DNA from: Pyrrhoderma lamaoense
Taxonomy: Eukaryota > Basidiomycota > Agaricomycetes > Hymenochaetales > Hymenochaetaceae
NCBI GenBank assembly: GCA_002794735.1
Contig: NBAZ01000065.1
Location: 1 to 24,896 of the forward strand
Length of the DNA: 24,896 nt
Direction: 5' to 3'
Position numbers and translations under genes: made by a program. Positions 1-10,611 of the stretch are shown here, in pieces. The notes beneath the pieces were generated by a model. That model was not told the DNA's origin. It saw only the letters and a list, made by a program, of their open reading frames with translations, and searched no databases. The first letter of the stretch is position 1. Each line of letters starts with the position of its first letter.

Positions 1-310
1 TGCATTAACCTGTGCACCAGAGCCTCGAATCTATTGATTGCCCGCTACGTGGCTACTTCAAGTTATTTGCAATAAAGGTCTGACTACCAGATTCAGGCTC
101 AGACTCTCCCCTCGGGGCTTTAAGCTCTAGATCCCATAAGTCGTGGCTGCTGCATACTTTATCAGGTACATACTTTTTATATAATCCTTTTATCTATGTT
201 GCAGCAGTAGTAGTAGAAGAAGAAGCTTTTTGGATCTTCGGACGATGATATCAAATATATGTACATGCTTGGTATTTCACATCTCACATATTCTTTGCTG
301 TTTTCCGAGC

Positions 311-334
311 CTCGATGTGCGGCTCGATGTGCGG
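311..334. repeat. Two tandem copies of a 12-bp unit
   Basis: The unit ctcgatgtgcgg occurs twice head to tail. It abuts the 17-nt dispersed motif at 336-352. Confidence 0.8.
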
Positions 335-335
335 C

Positions 336-352
336 CCCGTGTGTCGGGCAAT
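336..352 (+). repeat. Dispersed 17-nt motif with hairpin, copy A
   Basis: The sequence cccgtgtgtcgggcaat is identical to 5534-5550. Its first 13 bases can form a small hairpin (CCCG / CGGG arms, 5-nt loop). A second shared segment, cttcaag...tttgca.taaag, lies at 56-77 here and at 5712-5737 by the other copy. It may be a relic of a mobile-element end; that is inference. Confidence 0.6.
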
Positions 353-635
353 GATTACAATTGTGACAAACGCCATTATTCGGCGTTGTGCACCTCTTTA
401 CACTGCCCAAACTCCATATAAAGTTGTATTTTGTTGATGTTATTTCGATGGAAAACTTCTTTAGGGTAATTAGTGGGGCCAGGTATCGACTTGATGTGTC
501 CAGAGAAGTAGAAGGAAGCTGATAGCGAAGTGCGCATTTCTCACATAGACATTTATGGTCTTTCGCAATCAACAGAAGTCTTATTATTTGTATCATCCTG
601 TTTCGTTTACAGTTTACAGTTAATGTCTTTATATA

Positions 636-1491
636 TCAAAGTGGTAGCTGGACTGGACTTTTCTCAGCCTCGGAAAGTACCGCTTTCCAGGAAGCACGAG
701 ATCTGATATCAGCCCACCACCTTCCTACGTTTGGGGTCTTTGGTGAGTCAAAAGAGAATGATTGGACTACGTCTCCCATCAAATGGCCGTATGGAATATG
801 GAAAAGGTCTGCAAGAGTGATTTCCTGTAACGTAAAGGAGTGGGTTAGATGGATAAATAGTATTACAAAGGGAATTATAAACAAACATCTCCGGCGAGGT
901 ACTTTGATTTCGACAGGATGCGTTCGTAGCCAATTAGCTTCTCCTCTAGGGAGGCTCTCAGTGCTTCAACACGCTTTTGGTCTACTTCTGCGGAGCTGAA
1001 TCTATAAAAAGAATCAGCAAGTTTAAGGTAGGGTGAAATATCCTCTCTTAACAGTAAATATCCACGCTTACTTTTTGTACACAAGCTCCTTGGCCAGTTC
1101 AAGGGCCAAGGGATGGAAGTTCGTAAGTTCAATGGATGCAGCTTGTTCGAATAGCGATAGTTTTTTGAGATCCTTAACAGGGTATAGACTATCGCCCCCA
1201 TATTTCATTGCAAGGTAACGGGCTATAGCCCTGCATTCATATAGCTTTGTTCCATCTTCGTCTATCTAGCTCATGTCAGTATCAGGTTGAAAATCAGGAT
1301 ATTGAGAAAGAACATACTAAGACGGGCGTTTGTCCAAAGGGGTGCATGTTCTCTAAATAATCTTCTTTCTTGTGCGCTCCAGTAGGCATATCTACATGTA
1401 TAAGCTCGTAAGGGAGTCCAAGCTCATGTAGCGTTATTGTGACAACTTGTGTCCCCGAGTAGGAAGCTACGCCATAGACTTTGATGACCAT
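636..1491 (-). CDS. Glutathione S-transferase, phi-like (4 exons)
   Basis: Predicted exons 1491-1318, 1265-1072, 1001-887 and 824-636 give 223 residues, the usual GST length. All junctions are GT-AG and in phase; introns are 52, 70 and 62 nt. The thioredoxin-like N-domain opens with [12 protein letters not shown] (Ser/Thr near the glutathione site of GSTF enzymes). PFGQTPVL carries the conserved cis-proline, and [11 protein letters not shown] is the glutathione-binding segment. Phi GSTs usually have ESRAI there, so the Ser-to-Cys change is a mild oddity. The helical C-domain holds KYLAGDEITLADL, the conserved N-capping region. The expected role is conjugating glutathione to electrophiles in the cytosol; the substrate is not predictable. 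The gene is divergent from the FMN oxidase gene, with about 1.07 kb between starts. Confidence 0.93.
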
Positions 1492-1590
1492 AGTTCTTTA
1501 GATCGTAGTTGTAGTTGAGTACTTCACAATTTTTCTAGTATAAAAATGTCCAAATGTTCTACTATATACCATGAGTTTCTATTTATGTTT

Positions 1591-1598
1591 CTTATATA
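1591..1598 (-). promoter_or_regulatory. Possible TATA box of the GST gene
   Basis: The minus strand reads tatataag about 100 nt upstream of the GST start codon. The surroundings are AT-rich, so a chance match is possible. Confidence 0.35.
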
Positions 1599-2363
1599 AG
1601 GTAAGTATCTAAAAATAGATTATCTTTGTAAGATCAATTTAGCAAGCACAAATATCTGATATCACTGATGTCTAAGGTCTTGATAAGCTTTCCGTCACGT
1701 GAATATTTTCCTTTTCGTCCCTTCATCCGGTAAGCAAAGCAAATCATTGAAAATTCTTACAAGGACCTATAACCCAGGCACTAGTGTACTTTGTTGTAAC
1801 AATTCTCCATAAAAATAGTAATTGAAGAGAGACAAAAAAATCCCAGTCAATCATCACTCTTGAGGAATTGAAGCTTAGTAACTTACTCGTAAGATGATTA
1901 CTCACAAATAATAATTATGTAAACTACAGTCATCTATATTCTTCTCTCCGACAAAAACTAATGAATAAAGCAACATTTTGGAAAAGTTTTAAATATTATT
2001 AAATTATTACGTAAAAGAGTTCCCACAATTATTTTCGTACGGTTACAGTTCCTAAGACCAAAATCGCTTTTGTATTCACATAAAGCTCAGATTTTACCAT
2101 TCAAGTAGGAACAGACAAATATACAATAAGCGGAGCCATGTCTTATATACTTAATTATTTCAACTGAATATTCAAAGAAACTCATGACGTCTAGAAAGCA
2201 CCAGTTCATTCATACTTCCAAGTACTCAACATCTGAGGAAGCCAACATCAATGCACAAATTTCATCTTGTAGCCACTACTAGGGGTCACAATTAGAAAAT
2301 GAATGTCAAAAACAAATTCTATTCTTAGACTTTGTATCTGTCTTGCCCCACTCCCGCTCAGCC

Positions 2364-2388
2364 CGTTCGACGACGTCACTCGCGAACG
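2364..2388. promoter_or_regulatory. Inverted repeat around a CRE-like site
   Basis: Arms CGTTCG (2364-2369) and CGAACG (2383-2388) flank GACGTCAC (2372-2379), close to the bZIP/CRE consensus TGACGTCA. It lies about 100 bp upstream of the TATA box of the FMN oxidase gene. Regulatory function is inferred from position and symmetry only. Confidence 0.4.
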
Positions 2389-2457
2389 TCATTGTTTTCA
2401 TTGCACGGAACCCAATGGCATCCCGCAGGATATCCTACTCGTAGTACTCCTGGTTTT

Positions 2458-2472
2458 GAACCGCGGAGGTTC
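2458..2472. promoter_or_regulatory. GAACC-N5-GGTTC inverted repeat
   Basis: Perfect 5-bp arms around gcgga, 14 bp upstream of the TATA box at 2487. The spacing suits a dimeric regulator site, for example a zinc-cluster factor. No factor can be named. Confidence 0.35.
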
Positions 2473-2486
2473 TTGAAGTCTAGAAG

Positions 2487-2494
2487 TATAAAAG
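2487..2494 (+). promoter_or_regulatory. TATA box of the FMN oxidase gene
   Basis: TATAAAAG lies 63 nt upstream of the chosen start codon at 2558. It is a strong match to the consensus at a credible distance, and supports that ATG as the first codon. Confidence 0.65.
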
Positions 2495-2557
2495 CTGCAT
2501 ATATCTTCTCCTCTTGGCACTGTGGCAAGACATTCATACATTCTACAAGGAAACACT

Positions 2558-4291
2558 ATGGACCCAAGTAATAAACCGAAAGGACCATCACCGCACTACT
2601 CGCTCTATCAAAGGGAGGTATTCAAGAATGGGGGCGATCATGGGATATGTAAGTATAATGTATACCTTAGTTTCAGTGTAATTATTAATTGCCATGTCTT
2701 CAGTTCCTTCGTTCTCAGTTCATCCAGAAGAGCTAGCAGAATCCACAAAGCGGAAGTTAACCGATCATGGATACTTTTATGCTAACTCAAATGCCGGGAT
2801 TGGCTGGACTGATCGAGCAAATAGAGAGGCTTTTTATCGATGGAGAATCGTTCCCCGCATGCTTGTTGACACAAACACACGAGACTTGACAAGTGAGTAT
2901 ATATCTTATACATATATACGCCCAAATTCGGCTAAAACACAGAGAAGCTACCTTGTTTGGACATAAAATTCCAGCCCCAATTTTATTTGCTCCAATAGGA
3001 ATAAATAAACTATATACTCCAAAAGGCGAACTTGTTCCTGCAAAGATTGCTGGAGAGCTGGGATTACCCGTAAGTTCCTTCCTTGCTTTGTGTGTGATTG
3101 TGCCTTAGTTGTTGTAGTATTGCCTTTCTACGGCTGCTTCCAATTCTATTGAAGATGCAGCTGCAGCTAACGATGAGGGTGCGAGTATTTCAAATGAAAG
3201 TAACTCAATTCATAGCTACGAAGGGCCTAGTGGGCAAGATCCTCATGCTAAAGCTCCCCGATTCTATCAGTTGTATGCAGGTCATGACGACGATGTGGTA
3301 CGTAATTTGAATCTACTGTATTGACAATGATAAAACTCACTTACACGTAGACGTTGAGCTTGATGAACCGTGCTTGGAAAAGTGGATTTGATGTCATGAT
3401 GTTTACAGTCGATACATGGCAATTAGGTTGGAGGCCAACGGATATCAGCTTGGCAAACTATGTGTGAGCAGTATGAACTATAAGTCAATGTATATGTCTC
3501 TCATGGATGTACTGTTTCAGGTTCTACTACCCTCCTGGAACCACGGGCAACGAAAATGGAAGATCTGATCCTGCTTTTATGAGAAAATATGGGGAATCTG
3601 CTTTACAGAAAGATTCTGGTTCATGGATAGATGGGCACGTTTGGCACGGAAAGGCTCATACTTGGGAAAAGCTACGTTGGATGGTTGAGCAGTGGAAGAC
3701 AATATCCAGCGGAAGGCCATTTGTCTTGAAGGGTGTACAGAGAGCAGAAGACGCACTGAAAGCACTTGAAGCAGGATGTGAGGGAATCGTGGTCACGAAT
3801 CACGCTGGGAGGCAGGTAGATGGAGCTGTAGGGAGTTTGGACATGCTACCCGAAATTGTAGAAGCAGTTGGCAATAGTATGTTCTTTTACCATCTTCTAT
3901 GCATGGAATATAATATCAACTGAATCAATACCTAAGAGATGACAATAATATTTGACTCAGGGATACGTACTGGTTCAGACATATTCAAAGCGATTGCTCT
4001 CGGTGCAGATGCTGTTGCCGTAGGACGATTATATGTATGGGGGATGGCAAATGAGGGTGAACATGGATGCAGACATGTGATGAAGTCACTACTAGCGGTA
4101 TGTACTTGTCATTGCTAGCTAATCCGTGTATGTATGATTAATATATATATGTCTTTGCTCAGGACCTAGATATTACGATGACAGTGGGCGGTTATCAATC
4201 CCTCCGTAATGATGTAAAAGGTAACAAGGACGCTTTGCGTTATAATCCTTATGGCTCTCTTCCTGGAAAGGGAGACTATGCCAAACTTTAA
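2558..4291 (+). CDS. FMN-dependent alpha-hydroxy-acid oxidase / lactate monooxygenase-like (8 exons)
   Basis: Exons 2558-2648, 2704-2892, 2945-3069, 3118-3297, 3351-3463, 3521-3876, 3937-4097 and 4163-4291 encode 447 residues. All seven introns (48-65 nt) are GT-AG and keep phase. The protein is a TIM-barrel flavoenzyme of the L-lactate 2-monooxygenase/glycolate oxidase family, which oxidises 2-hydroxy acids using FMN. Visible motifs: YRWRIVPRMLVDTNTRD, FGHKIPAPI followed by FAPIGINK, FTVDTWQLGWR, VLKGVQRAEDA (FMN-binding Lys), the active-site TNHAGRQVDGA (catalytic His and Arg) and IIFDSGIRTGSDIFKAIALG with VGRLYVWG (FMN phosphate binding). A Ser/Asn-rich segment encoded near 3181-3240 lengthens the barrel region. 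The exact substrate cannot be told from sequence. The 3' end converges with the next gene, 143 bp away. Confidence 0.95.
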
Positions 4292-4434
4292 TCTAATATT
4301 CAACGTTTATATATGTTTACCGCTGAGTAGTCTACCAACAAGTACTCATTACATTGATACAAAGCCGATATATATGTATTATTGCTTAAAATATCCTATA
4401 AAACTCTGTAATCTGTTATAAAATTCTTCTTCCG

Positions 4435-5343
4435 TTAAGCCTGAATCTCATTGCAAGGATACGTAGTGCCCTTGTAACAATTCGAAATTCTTCTTAATTC
4501 CTCTGCAAATTCTGTTGAATATGTCTTGTATGTTGTACGTCTTTTGACACAACTTATCTCTCTGGCTGTAAATTCATTTCCTGGTTGCATGACCGCATGC
4601 AACTCAGCCACATCTAACTCCATCTTTATCGTCGTACTTCCGATAACCAGGAATCCAGTGAGTAACTTTATTAAGTTCCAACTTCCAGAGGTTTTGACCG
4701 CATGAATAAGATACTCCTGTAATTGCCTTTCTGCAGCCGTCCTTCCTTTTTCAGAAAGATCTTGTTTCTTTATCTCAAATATTGATATAAGAACGTCAGT
4801 ATTGATCTTTTCACCTGCCTTGACAATCATGAAGTCAGGGATGTATCTGATTGATCCTCCTGGAGCACCAAGAGAAGCCCTTGGTTTGCTCTTTAAGGGA
4901 TTGACAGACTTTGCAGGATTTTTCTTTCTATCGAGATTATCCGGGGACTTACGAAGTATACCTTGAGGCTTGACCATGTAGTGATCAGCTACCGAAAAGA
5001 TTGTACACAAGAGCGTATTGAGTGGCCCATACAAAGACGCCTCGAACACAGAGATTTCGTTGATATCATCTGTGATAGCACACTGGTTCTTCAATCTTCC
5101 TAAGAGCCAAGCTATAGGCGAACTCTAAGTGATAATCAATTTAGTCAGAATATCGATCCACTCAAAGTACTTGGCATAAACGTACTGGTTTAGAGGAGGA
5201 GGAGGAGGATGCTTCTGCTACCGTCTGATATTGGGTGCTCGTTAACTCCTCTTCATAATAACCATTATGGTATTACTTACCGCTATTTGTTTGGGCTTCT
5301 TTCTGATGGTTACGTAAGTTCCGAGCTTGGGTTGATCCGACAT
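4435..5343 (-). CDS. Uncharacterised protein with PD-(D/E)XK-nuclease-like motifs (3 exons)
   Basis: I do not recognise a named family. Exons 5343-5281, 5224-5186 and 5124-4435 are joined by good introns (GTAAGT..CAG, 56 nt; GTACGT..TAG, 61 nt). All junctions are phase 0 and give 263 residues starting MSDQPKLGTYVTIRKK. A short Ser-rich linker follows (six Ser encoded by TCC/TCT repeats). The C-terminal part contains YIPDFMIVK, then about 18 residues later SIFEIKKQ, then AERQLQEYLIHA. The spacing P-D-F...E-x-K followed by a Gln-bearing helix matches the core of PD-(D/E)XK nucleases. An upstream Glu in SVFEASLYGP could be motif I. Fold and activity are inference; no signal peptide or membrane segment is seen. 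Without the introns a TAG at 5125-5127 would interrupt the frame, and splicing removes it. Confidence 0.7.
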
Positions 5344-7171
5344 CTATAAAACTTGTTTGCGAGTTTGTTTGTAGTGCAGTAGGCTTAGAACTCTACAGAT
5401 AGGTTGATTTGATGCTGGTAAAGCTCGTCAACCTGGAGTACTTATAGGGACTTCTGCGAGTTCTGATATAAAGTTCGGAATCCCACTAAATAAAATTGAA
5501 ACTTTCAAGAACTCCTTTTCAATTATAGATGCACCCGTGTGTCGGGCAATATTATCCACTTTGCTAACTAAATTGAAGGCCGTCCCTACCCACTTTTTAT
5601 TTCACTTATACTTTAGATCATATTTGCGGCGGAATTATATCATATACACCTCTTTTAGACATAACGGAGTTCAGGTAGTCTAACACATGAAGGGGCTATT
5701 TTCTCGTCTCACTTCAAGTTAGTTATTTGCAGTAAAGCAGCAGAAAATCTAGCAATTTCACGATATCGAGCTCAATCCCCCGGTAATACGAGTACATAAA
5801 TCAAAAACTTTAGTAGCAAACAGGTGATAAGCGACTCTTTTAGTATATCTTGTATACAAACAATCCTGAAGCACACGGAGGTTCAATTCAAGCTCATGAA
5901 AGCACTACACGCAAATATGTACAAACATTCATTTAGAATAGCATAGTAGCAGTTACAGATGTTAGAGCTTCCATCTCAGTTTGGTCACACGTCAGGGATG
6001 CGAGATAGAACACAGAACTCCCAGCCCCAGAACTGGGAACAGAATACCTGACCTCGTGTATGTGAAGCTCTACCTGCAATCAGGGTCTTCATGACTCCTA
6101 TTTTTCGACATATAAATTTAGTGATACGATCACATTGACATATGGTCCCGCAACACGTACATCTCCGATTCTTCGATCAAGTCCAGACTATGTATAGCAT
6201 GTAAAAGCTCATGTAGAAGTTCATCAAATATAGAATTTATCGACATACGATACTGTTATTACCTCTTTTCATATGGTGTTACTTTTTATTGTATACTGAA
6301 GACATGTTTTTATTATTCATATACGAATGTGCACTTGGATCTCTATATAATACTCTTTTGCGGTCAAATATATAACATATAGTCTGTTTCCGCTAATTTT
6401 TTCCGTAACAAAGGCGTTTTCCCTCATGGGTATGGCTAGATGAAGGGCTTATCTGCGAGGGTTCCCTGTTATATTCAGTAATCAGGAACTTGAATTCATT
6501 ATAAGGAATATATGTGCACCTAAACCGACAGCTGAAGTCACCAGATGTTATAACACCTTATCGAGTACGTTGAAAGAGGGTCTATGATTATTTATGGGCT
6601 AGTATCTTGCCATCGCAAGTGACTAAATTCCAGATCTGTTCAAAGTTACATAATAAGTCTTCATTGAACTGACTGGGCACCAGAAAAGTGGCCTGAACTT
6701 ATTTTTATTATTGTTAAGTTTTGACTCACCATATCCGGTATTGAGATCTCGCAATGCGCAATTAGTCACTAAGCTTAGAAGAGTAGAAAGAATGGCAAAA
6801 GAGTAAATTATTCGTGTGTCCTATTGAGCTGGGACAGGGATTCGAGAAAACTTGTCATAGGTTTCATAGATTATTATTGCTATAAATTGGCATTGAAATA
6901 TCAAACATACTTATACATTTGTAAGATTGATTCAGGCAAACGTACTGCTGTATTCATTCGGATTACTCCAGGATTATCAGCTTTCTGAAGGAAAACGGCA
7001 TAATGGAAGTAATTTCAGATCCTATTGAAGATACATCCGATACTATAGTTACTCGATGGATGCATTCACCATGTCCGCAGCCGCAGCCACTGAATGAGTA
7101 CTTCCCATTTGAAATCCTTTTAGAATTGAATCTTCATACAATCTTGTCCAATAATAATAATTCCCCAAACA
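5344..7171. other. Long stretch without recognisable genes
   Basis: About 1.8 kb of AT-rich sequence with no frame that resembles a known protein and no splice-linked coding series that I could build. It holds the 17-nt repeat copy at 5534 and a related segment at 5712-5737. It could be decayed transposon sequence plus the Argonaute upstream region. A 65-codon open frame at 7003-7200 overlaps the Argonaute TATA box and is probably chance. Confidence 0.5.
5534..5550 (+). repeat. Dispersed 17-nt motif with hairpin, copy B
   Basis: Exact copy of the 17-nt motif at 336-352, in the same orientation. Flanking sequence is not similar beyond the core, except for the separate segment at 5712-5737 that resembles 56-77. 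Confidence 0.6.
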
Positions 7172-7179
7172 TATATAAA
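7172..7179 (+). promoter_or_regulatory. TATA box of the Argonaute gene
   Basis: TATATAAA followed by CCC, 113 nt upstream of the Argonaute ATG. The CA-rich leader just before the ATG (aacacacattaaaccatg) fits a fungal 5' UTR. A similar ATATAAACCC occurs at 10444-10453. Confidence 0.55.
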
Positions 7180-7284
7180 CCCGGCAATGTTGCCTCCTAG
7201 CTTCACCACTCAGGTATACTTCTCTCTTTCAGAAATCAGAAATAACAAACTACTCTTCTTCAACAAACTAACACACATTAAACC

Positions 7285-10242
7285 ATGTCGAACTTCGAAC
7301 CTCGCGGTCGTGGACGTGGCCAATCTCGTGGAAGGGGAAGCGGTTTCAGTAGCCGCGGCTCATCCCCTGCATCTAGTCGTGGCTCTTCTCCAACTTTCGG
7401 ACGTGGGCGTGGACGTGGAGGCTCTGTCTCTGCCTCAGTATACAATCCCGGTCAGGCTCAAATTGAATCTCGTCTGAGTAATAGGGAGTTGGACGCATTG
7501 ACCTCTGAACTTAAGAAGCTCGACATAAAAGATCGAGTTATTCGAAAGGAATTCGGGAAACGTGGAACGGCAGTAACACTTCGGGCTAACTACTTCGCAT
7601 TGAAATACCCTGATAATGCTGTACTGTACGATCATCCGTTGAAAATCGATCCGGAGGTTAAACAGACCGAGAGACGCCTTCGTACACGTCTCTTTGAGTT
7701 GTTTGAGCAGGACCCAACAGTGAAGACTTTCTTGCACGGTATAGCTCATGACAAGATGCAGCGCTTGATTGCAATCCGACCACTTCCTGCAAACTTTTCC
7801 GTGACTATTCAGTTCTACGAGGCAGGACAGAGTGGGCCCCGTCCTAATGCAAAGACTTATACTATTAAGGCTGAGAAACCGAGAGAACTGAAATCATCGG
7901 ACCTTAACCGGTAAGTGATTGTCAATTAACTGATGGATGAAACGCGCCCTTAAAAGGCTTCTATGATAGGTTTCTTGAAGCCAAGAACCCTTCGTATGAC
8001 CCTCTACCAATAGTCTCAGCCTTCAACTTGATTATGACAACACATGCTACCCGAAGTGGTATATCATTTGGCAAAAACCGATATTTCTTCCCTCCAAACA
8101 CGTTTAGTCCCCGTGAAGAAGCATATCAGCTTAGTGAAGGTTTGGAAGCATGGAAAGGCTTCTTTGCGAGTGTCCGCCCAACCTACAAGTCATTGATGAT
8201 GAACGTTAATGTTTGTATGAGTGCTTTTATTATTCCAAACGAGCAACTCAGTAACGTCATGGTTCAACTCGGAGAATCTTCTACCTCCTTCTTGAGACGC
8301 GTGCGAGTCACGACAAAATACCTAGGATATCGCAAGAAGTCCAGTATCAAGGCTTTCGGTCCAAGTACAGCTCGCAAAACAACATTTCAATGCGATGAAA
8401 TGGGTGGTACAGTTAGTGTCGAACAATATTTCCAAAAAAGTACGTTTTTACAAGATAAAACCAAAAATAACAAGAAAAGTTAATCTTCTGCAGAGTATAA
8501 TATCAGGTTAAGGCATGCAGACGATATTCCCGTCATCAATATCGGCAATAGAGAAAAAGACACCTTCGTTCCGGCCGAAGTTTGCGAGATTGAACCAGGT
8601 CAACCTTATGGGGGGACTTTATCGGAAAAGGAAACAGCCAATATGATCAGGTTTGCCTGCAGACCCCCTGATCAGAATGCAGACATTATCGCAGGCCAGG
8701 GACTTAGGATGCTTGGGCTTATTGATCGCGCTCAGCCAATCGCAGGTTTTGACATCAATGTCTCCGCAGAAATGGCAGTCGTTCCAGCTCGTGTCTTGAA
8801 CGCACCTCGCATTTCGTACTCTGCTGGCAATCCAAAAGTAAACAACGGATCTTGGAATTTGATGGGTATTAAATTTTCGACGTCTGCAAAAAATATACGT
8901 CCGGCCGTCATTGTGCTAAGCGACAACGAGAGAAGCGACTTCCGAAATGCTGATGAGGTGCGAGCAGTATACGAGGGCTTCCGTAATCAATGTGGCCAGT
9001 GTGGCTTGGGTTTCGGCTCACCGATTGGTGGGCCAATGCTCATCCGCCTTCCTAGACCAAATGGTAGAAATGACTTTCTACGCTCAGCGTCGATTGAAGC
9101 TATTGAACGGAGTATCAAGAGCTTACCGGAACGTCCCAGTTTGATATTAGTATTTTTATCAAACACGGATCGAAGGATCTACCACGGCTTGAAGAAGTTG
9201 TGCGACGTGAAACTTGGTATATCAACCGTGTGTATGCAGTCATCAAAGGTACGAAATGAACGCGGACAAGCACAGTACTTTGCAAATATTGCAATGAAGG
9301 TCAATGCGAAGTTAGGAGGAGTGAACCATAGCATCTCAACAGATAGTCTTAGATGGATGAGGGATGCAATGCTCGTCGGAATGGATGTCACCCATCCAGG
9401 TAAAGGATCCGTAAAGGGTACTCCATCCATCGCCGCTGTAGTCGCATCCTGTGATAGCAGCTTCATACAATACCCGGCAAGTATGCGCTTGCAGGAATGC
9501 CGTAAAGAGGTAATGTCCCAAACCTCACTCCTTCCTTATAGCGAATAATACTGAGAGATCTCTTGCGATTCAACAGATGATTACAGAAGTGAAAGATATG
9601 ATGAAAGAACGTCTACAAGAGTACCAAAAAAAGAATGGAAAACTTCCTGAGCGTGTCATCGTCTTCCGTGATGGTGTATCCGAGGGACAGTTCGATATTG
9701 TTCTCAAAGATGAAGTCCGCGAGATCAAGGCTGCATTCCGGTCTTTCAAGTCATACAGTCCAAAACTGACTGTCACCATCTGTGGTAAACGTCACCACAC
9801 ACGCTTCTTCCCCACCAGTGAAGCGGACGTCGATAGAACATCAAACACGAGAGCTGGAACGGTTGTTGATGCAGGAGTTACATCAGTATACGACTTCGAC
9901 TTCTACCTTCAAGCGCATGCAGGGTTGCAAGGGACCGTACGGGCAACCCATTATTCTGTGATCTATGACGAGAACAAGTTGGGAGCGGACGACATTCAAC
10001 AAGGAGTGAATGACATCAGTTACCTGTGGGCACGGGCAACGAAGAGTGTGAGTCTGATCCCCCCCGCATACTGGGCTGATCGAGCATGTGAGAGAGGAAG
10101 AGCATGGTTGCACGGAGTGTATCCTCCTCCATTGGGTAGTACGGAGATGGGAATGGATGAGAAGCAGATTGAGAGACGCGTCAAAGAGATATGGGGAGGA
10201 GGTATCCATGATAGTCTGAAGAGTACAATGTATTATCTCTAG
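7285..10242 (+). CDS. Argonaute (4 exons, complete)
   Basis: Exons 7285-7910, 7970-8439, 8494-9509 and 9577-10242 encode 925 residues; introns are 59, 54 and 67 nt, all in phase. It is the small-RNA-guided effector of RNA silencing. The N-terminus (about 1-47) is an RG/RGS-rich tail. The N domain has NYFALKYPDNAVLYDH; linker 1 has ERFL-like NRFLEAKNPSYDPL. The PAZ domain has VEQYFQKKYNIRLRHADDIP and FVPAEVCEI. The MID domain keeps the 5'-phosphate pocket: YHGLKK, VCMQ and AMKVNAKLGG (Tyr, Lys, Gln, Lys, Lys positions of human Ago2). PIWI keeps GMDVTHPG (Asp ~662), the glutamate finger (CRKE, ~704, last codon of exon 3), FRDGVSEGQ (Asp ~735) and AYWADRACERGRAW (Asp ~871). The tetrad is therefore DEDD, as in the budding-yeast Argonaute of Kluyveromyces polysporus, so slicing is plausible. 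It is an ortholog or paralog of Neurospora QDE-2. Confidence 0.97.
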
Positions 10243-10599
10243 AATAAGAGAAAGATGATATAGTTGAGTTGTATGAGTAGATGTGTTAGATAAATATGTA
10301 CATTAGTATAAGCGCTGCATCTTGATTCGATATATGTTGACAATTCTGATAAGCAGAACTTTTGGTGATAATCGAGCATCGATATTGTTTTATTGGCAGT
10401 TATTTTCACGGAGCCGCTAAGTAATGTAAGCTGATTGGTTGTAATATAAACCCAGCTCATCTTGAACAATTTGTGTTTAGCCTCTGACAATGGTTGAAAA
10501 CGGAGAAGATCTAAGGCGGGGAGATCATCCGCGTCTTGTCCTCTTACCACCACCATCTCCAAAATTCCCACGCTGCCAATACAACCTTTTTACCCATCC
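10243..10599. other. Argonaute 3' flank and LINE upstream flank
   Basis: Contains the likely Argonaute 3' UTR. From 10444 there is a TATA-like atataaaccc, and an ATG at 10490 opens a 52-codon frame (MVENGEDLRRGDHP...) ending at a TGA near 10648, inside or next to the LINE 5' end. I cannot tell whether this is a truncated host exon or chance. Confidence 0.4.
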
Positions 10600-10611
10600 C
10601 CAGTGCTCACT

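Larger units (their letters stand above)
1..635. other. Left-edge non-coding stretch
   Basis: I find no convincing gene here. A 139-codon open frame on the minus strand (177-596) lacks recognisable domains and its composition follows local simple sequence (GAA/TAG-rich 205-235), so I treat it as spurious. The stretch contains a tandem 12-bp duplication, ctcgatgtgcgg twice (311-334), followed at once by a 17-nt motif that recurs at 5534-5550. Confidence 0.5.
1492..2557. promoter_or_regulatory. Divergent intergenic region, GST / FMN oxidase
   Basis: An AT-rich region with no coding signal separates two divergently transcribed genes. The half next to the FMN gene becomes GC-richer and carries two inverted repeats (2364-2388, 2458-2472) and a TATA box. 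These are separate entries. Confidence 0.6.

Noticed and set aside
177..596. 139-codon minus-strand frame at the left edge
   Set aside because: No recognisable domain; it spans tandem repeats and triplet runs (poly-Phe/Tyr and AAHR repeats) and does not look like a selected protein.
5125..5127. TAG as a nonsense mutation in the PD-(D/E)XK-like gene
   Set aside because: It is the last three bases of a well-formed 61-nt intron (GTACGT donor, CTGAC/ACTAA branch region), with phase kept on both sides.
7003..7200. 65-codon frame upstream of Argonaute
   Set aside because: It overlaps the likely TATA box and transcription start of Argonaute and has no family resemblance. It could be a small upstream frame, but nothing supports translation.
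7213..7234. gtata...ttcag in the Argonaute leader as a 5' UTR intron
   Set aside because: At 22 nt it is far below workable intron length.
10060..10110. Argonaute inactive because His of the tetrad is replaced
   Set aside because: Asp at this place is a known functional alternative (DEDD) in a fungal Argonaute.
10239..10571. 110-codon minus frame between Argonaute and the LINE
   Set aside because: No domain or splice support; it covers the Argonaute 3' UTR and the LINE flank.
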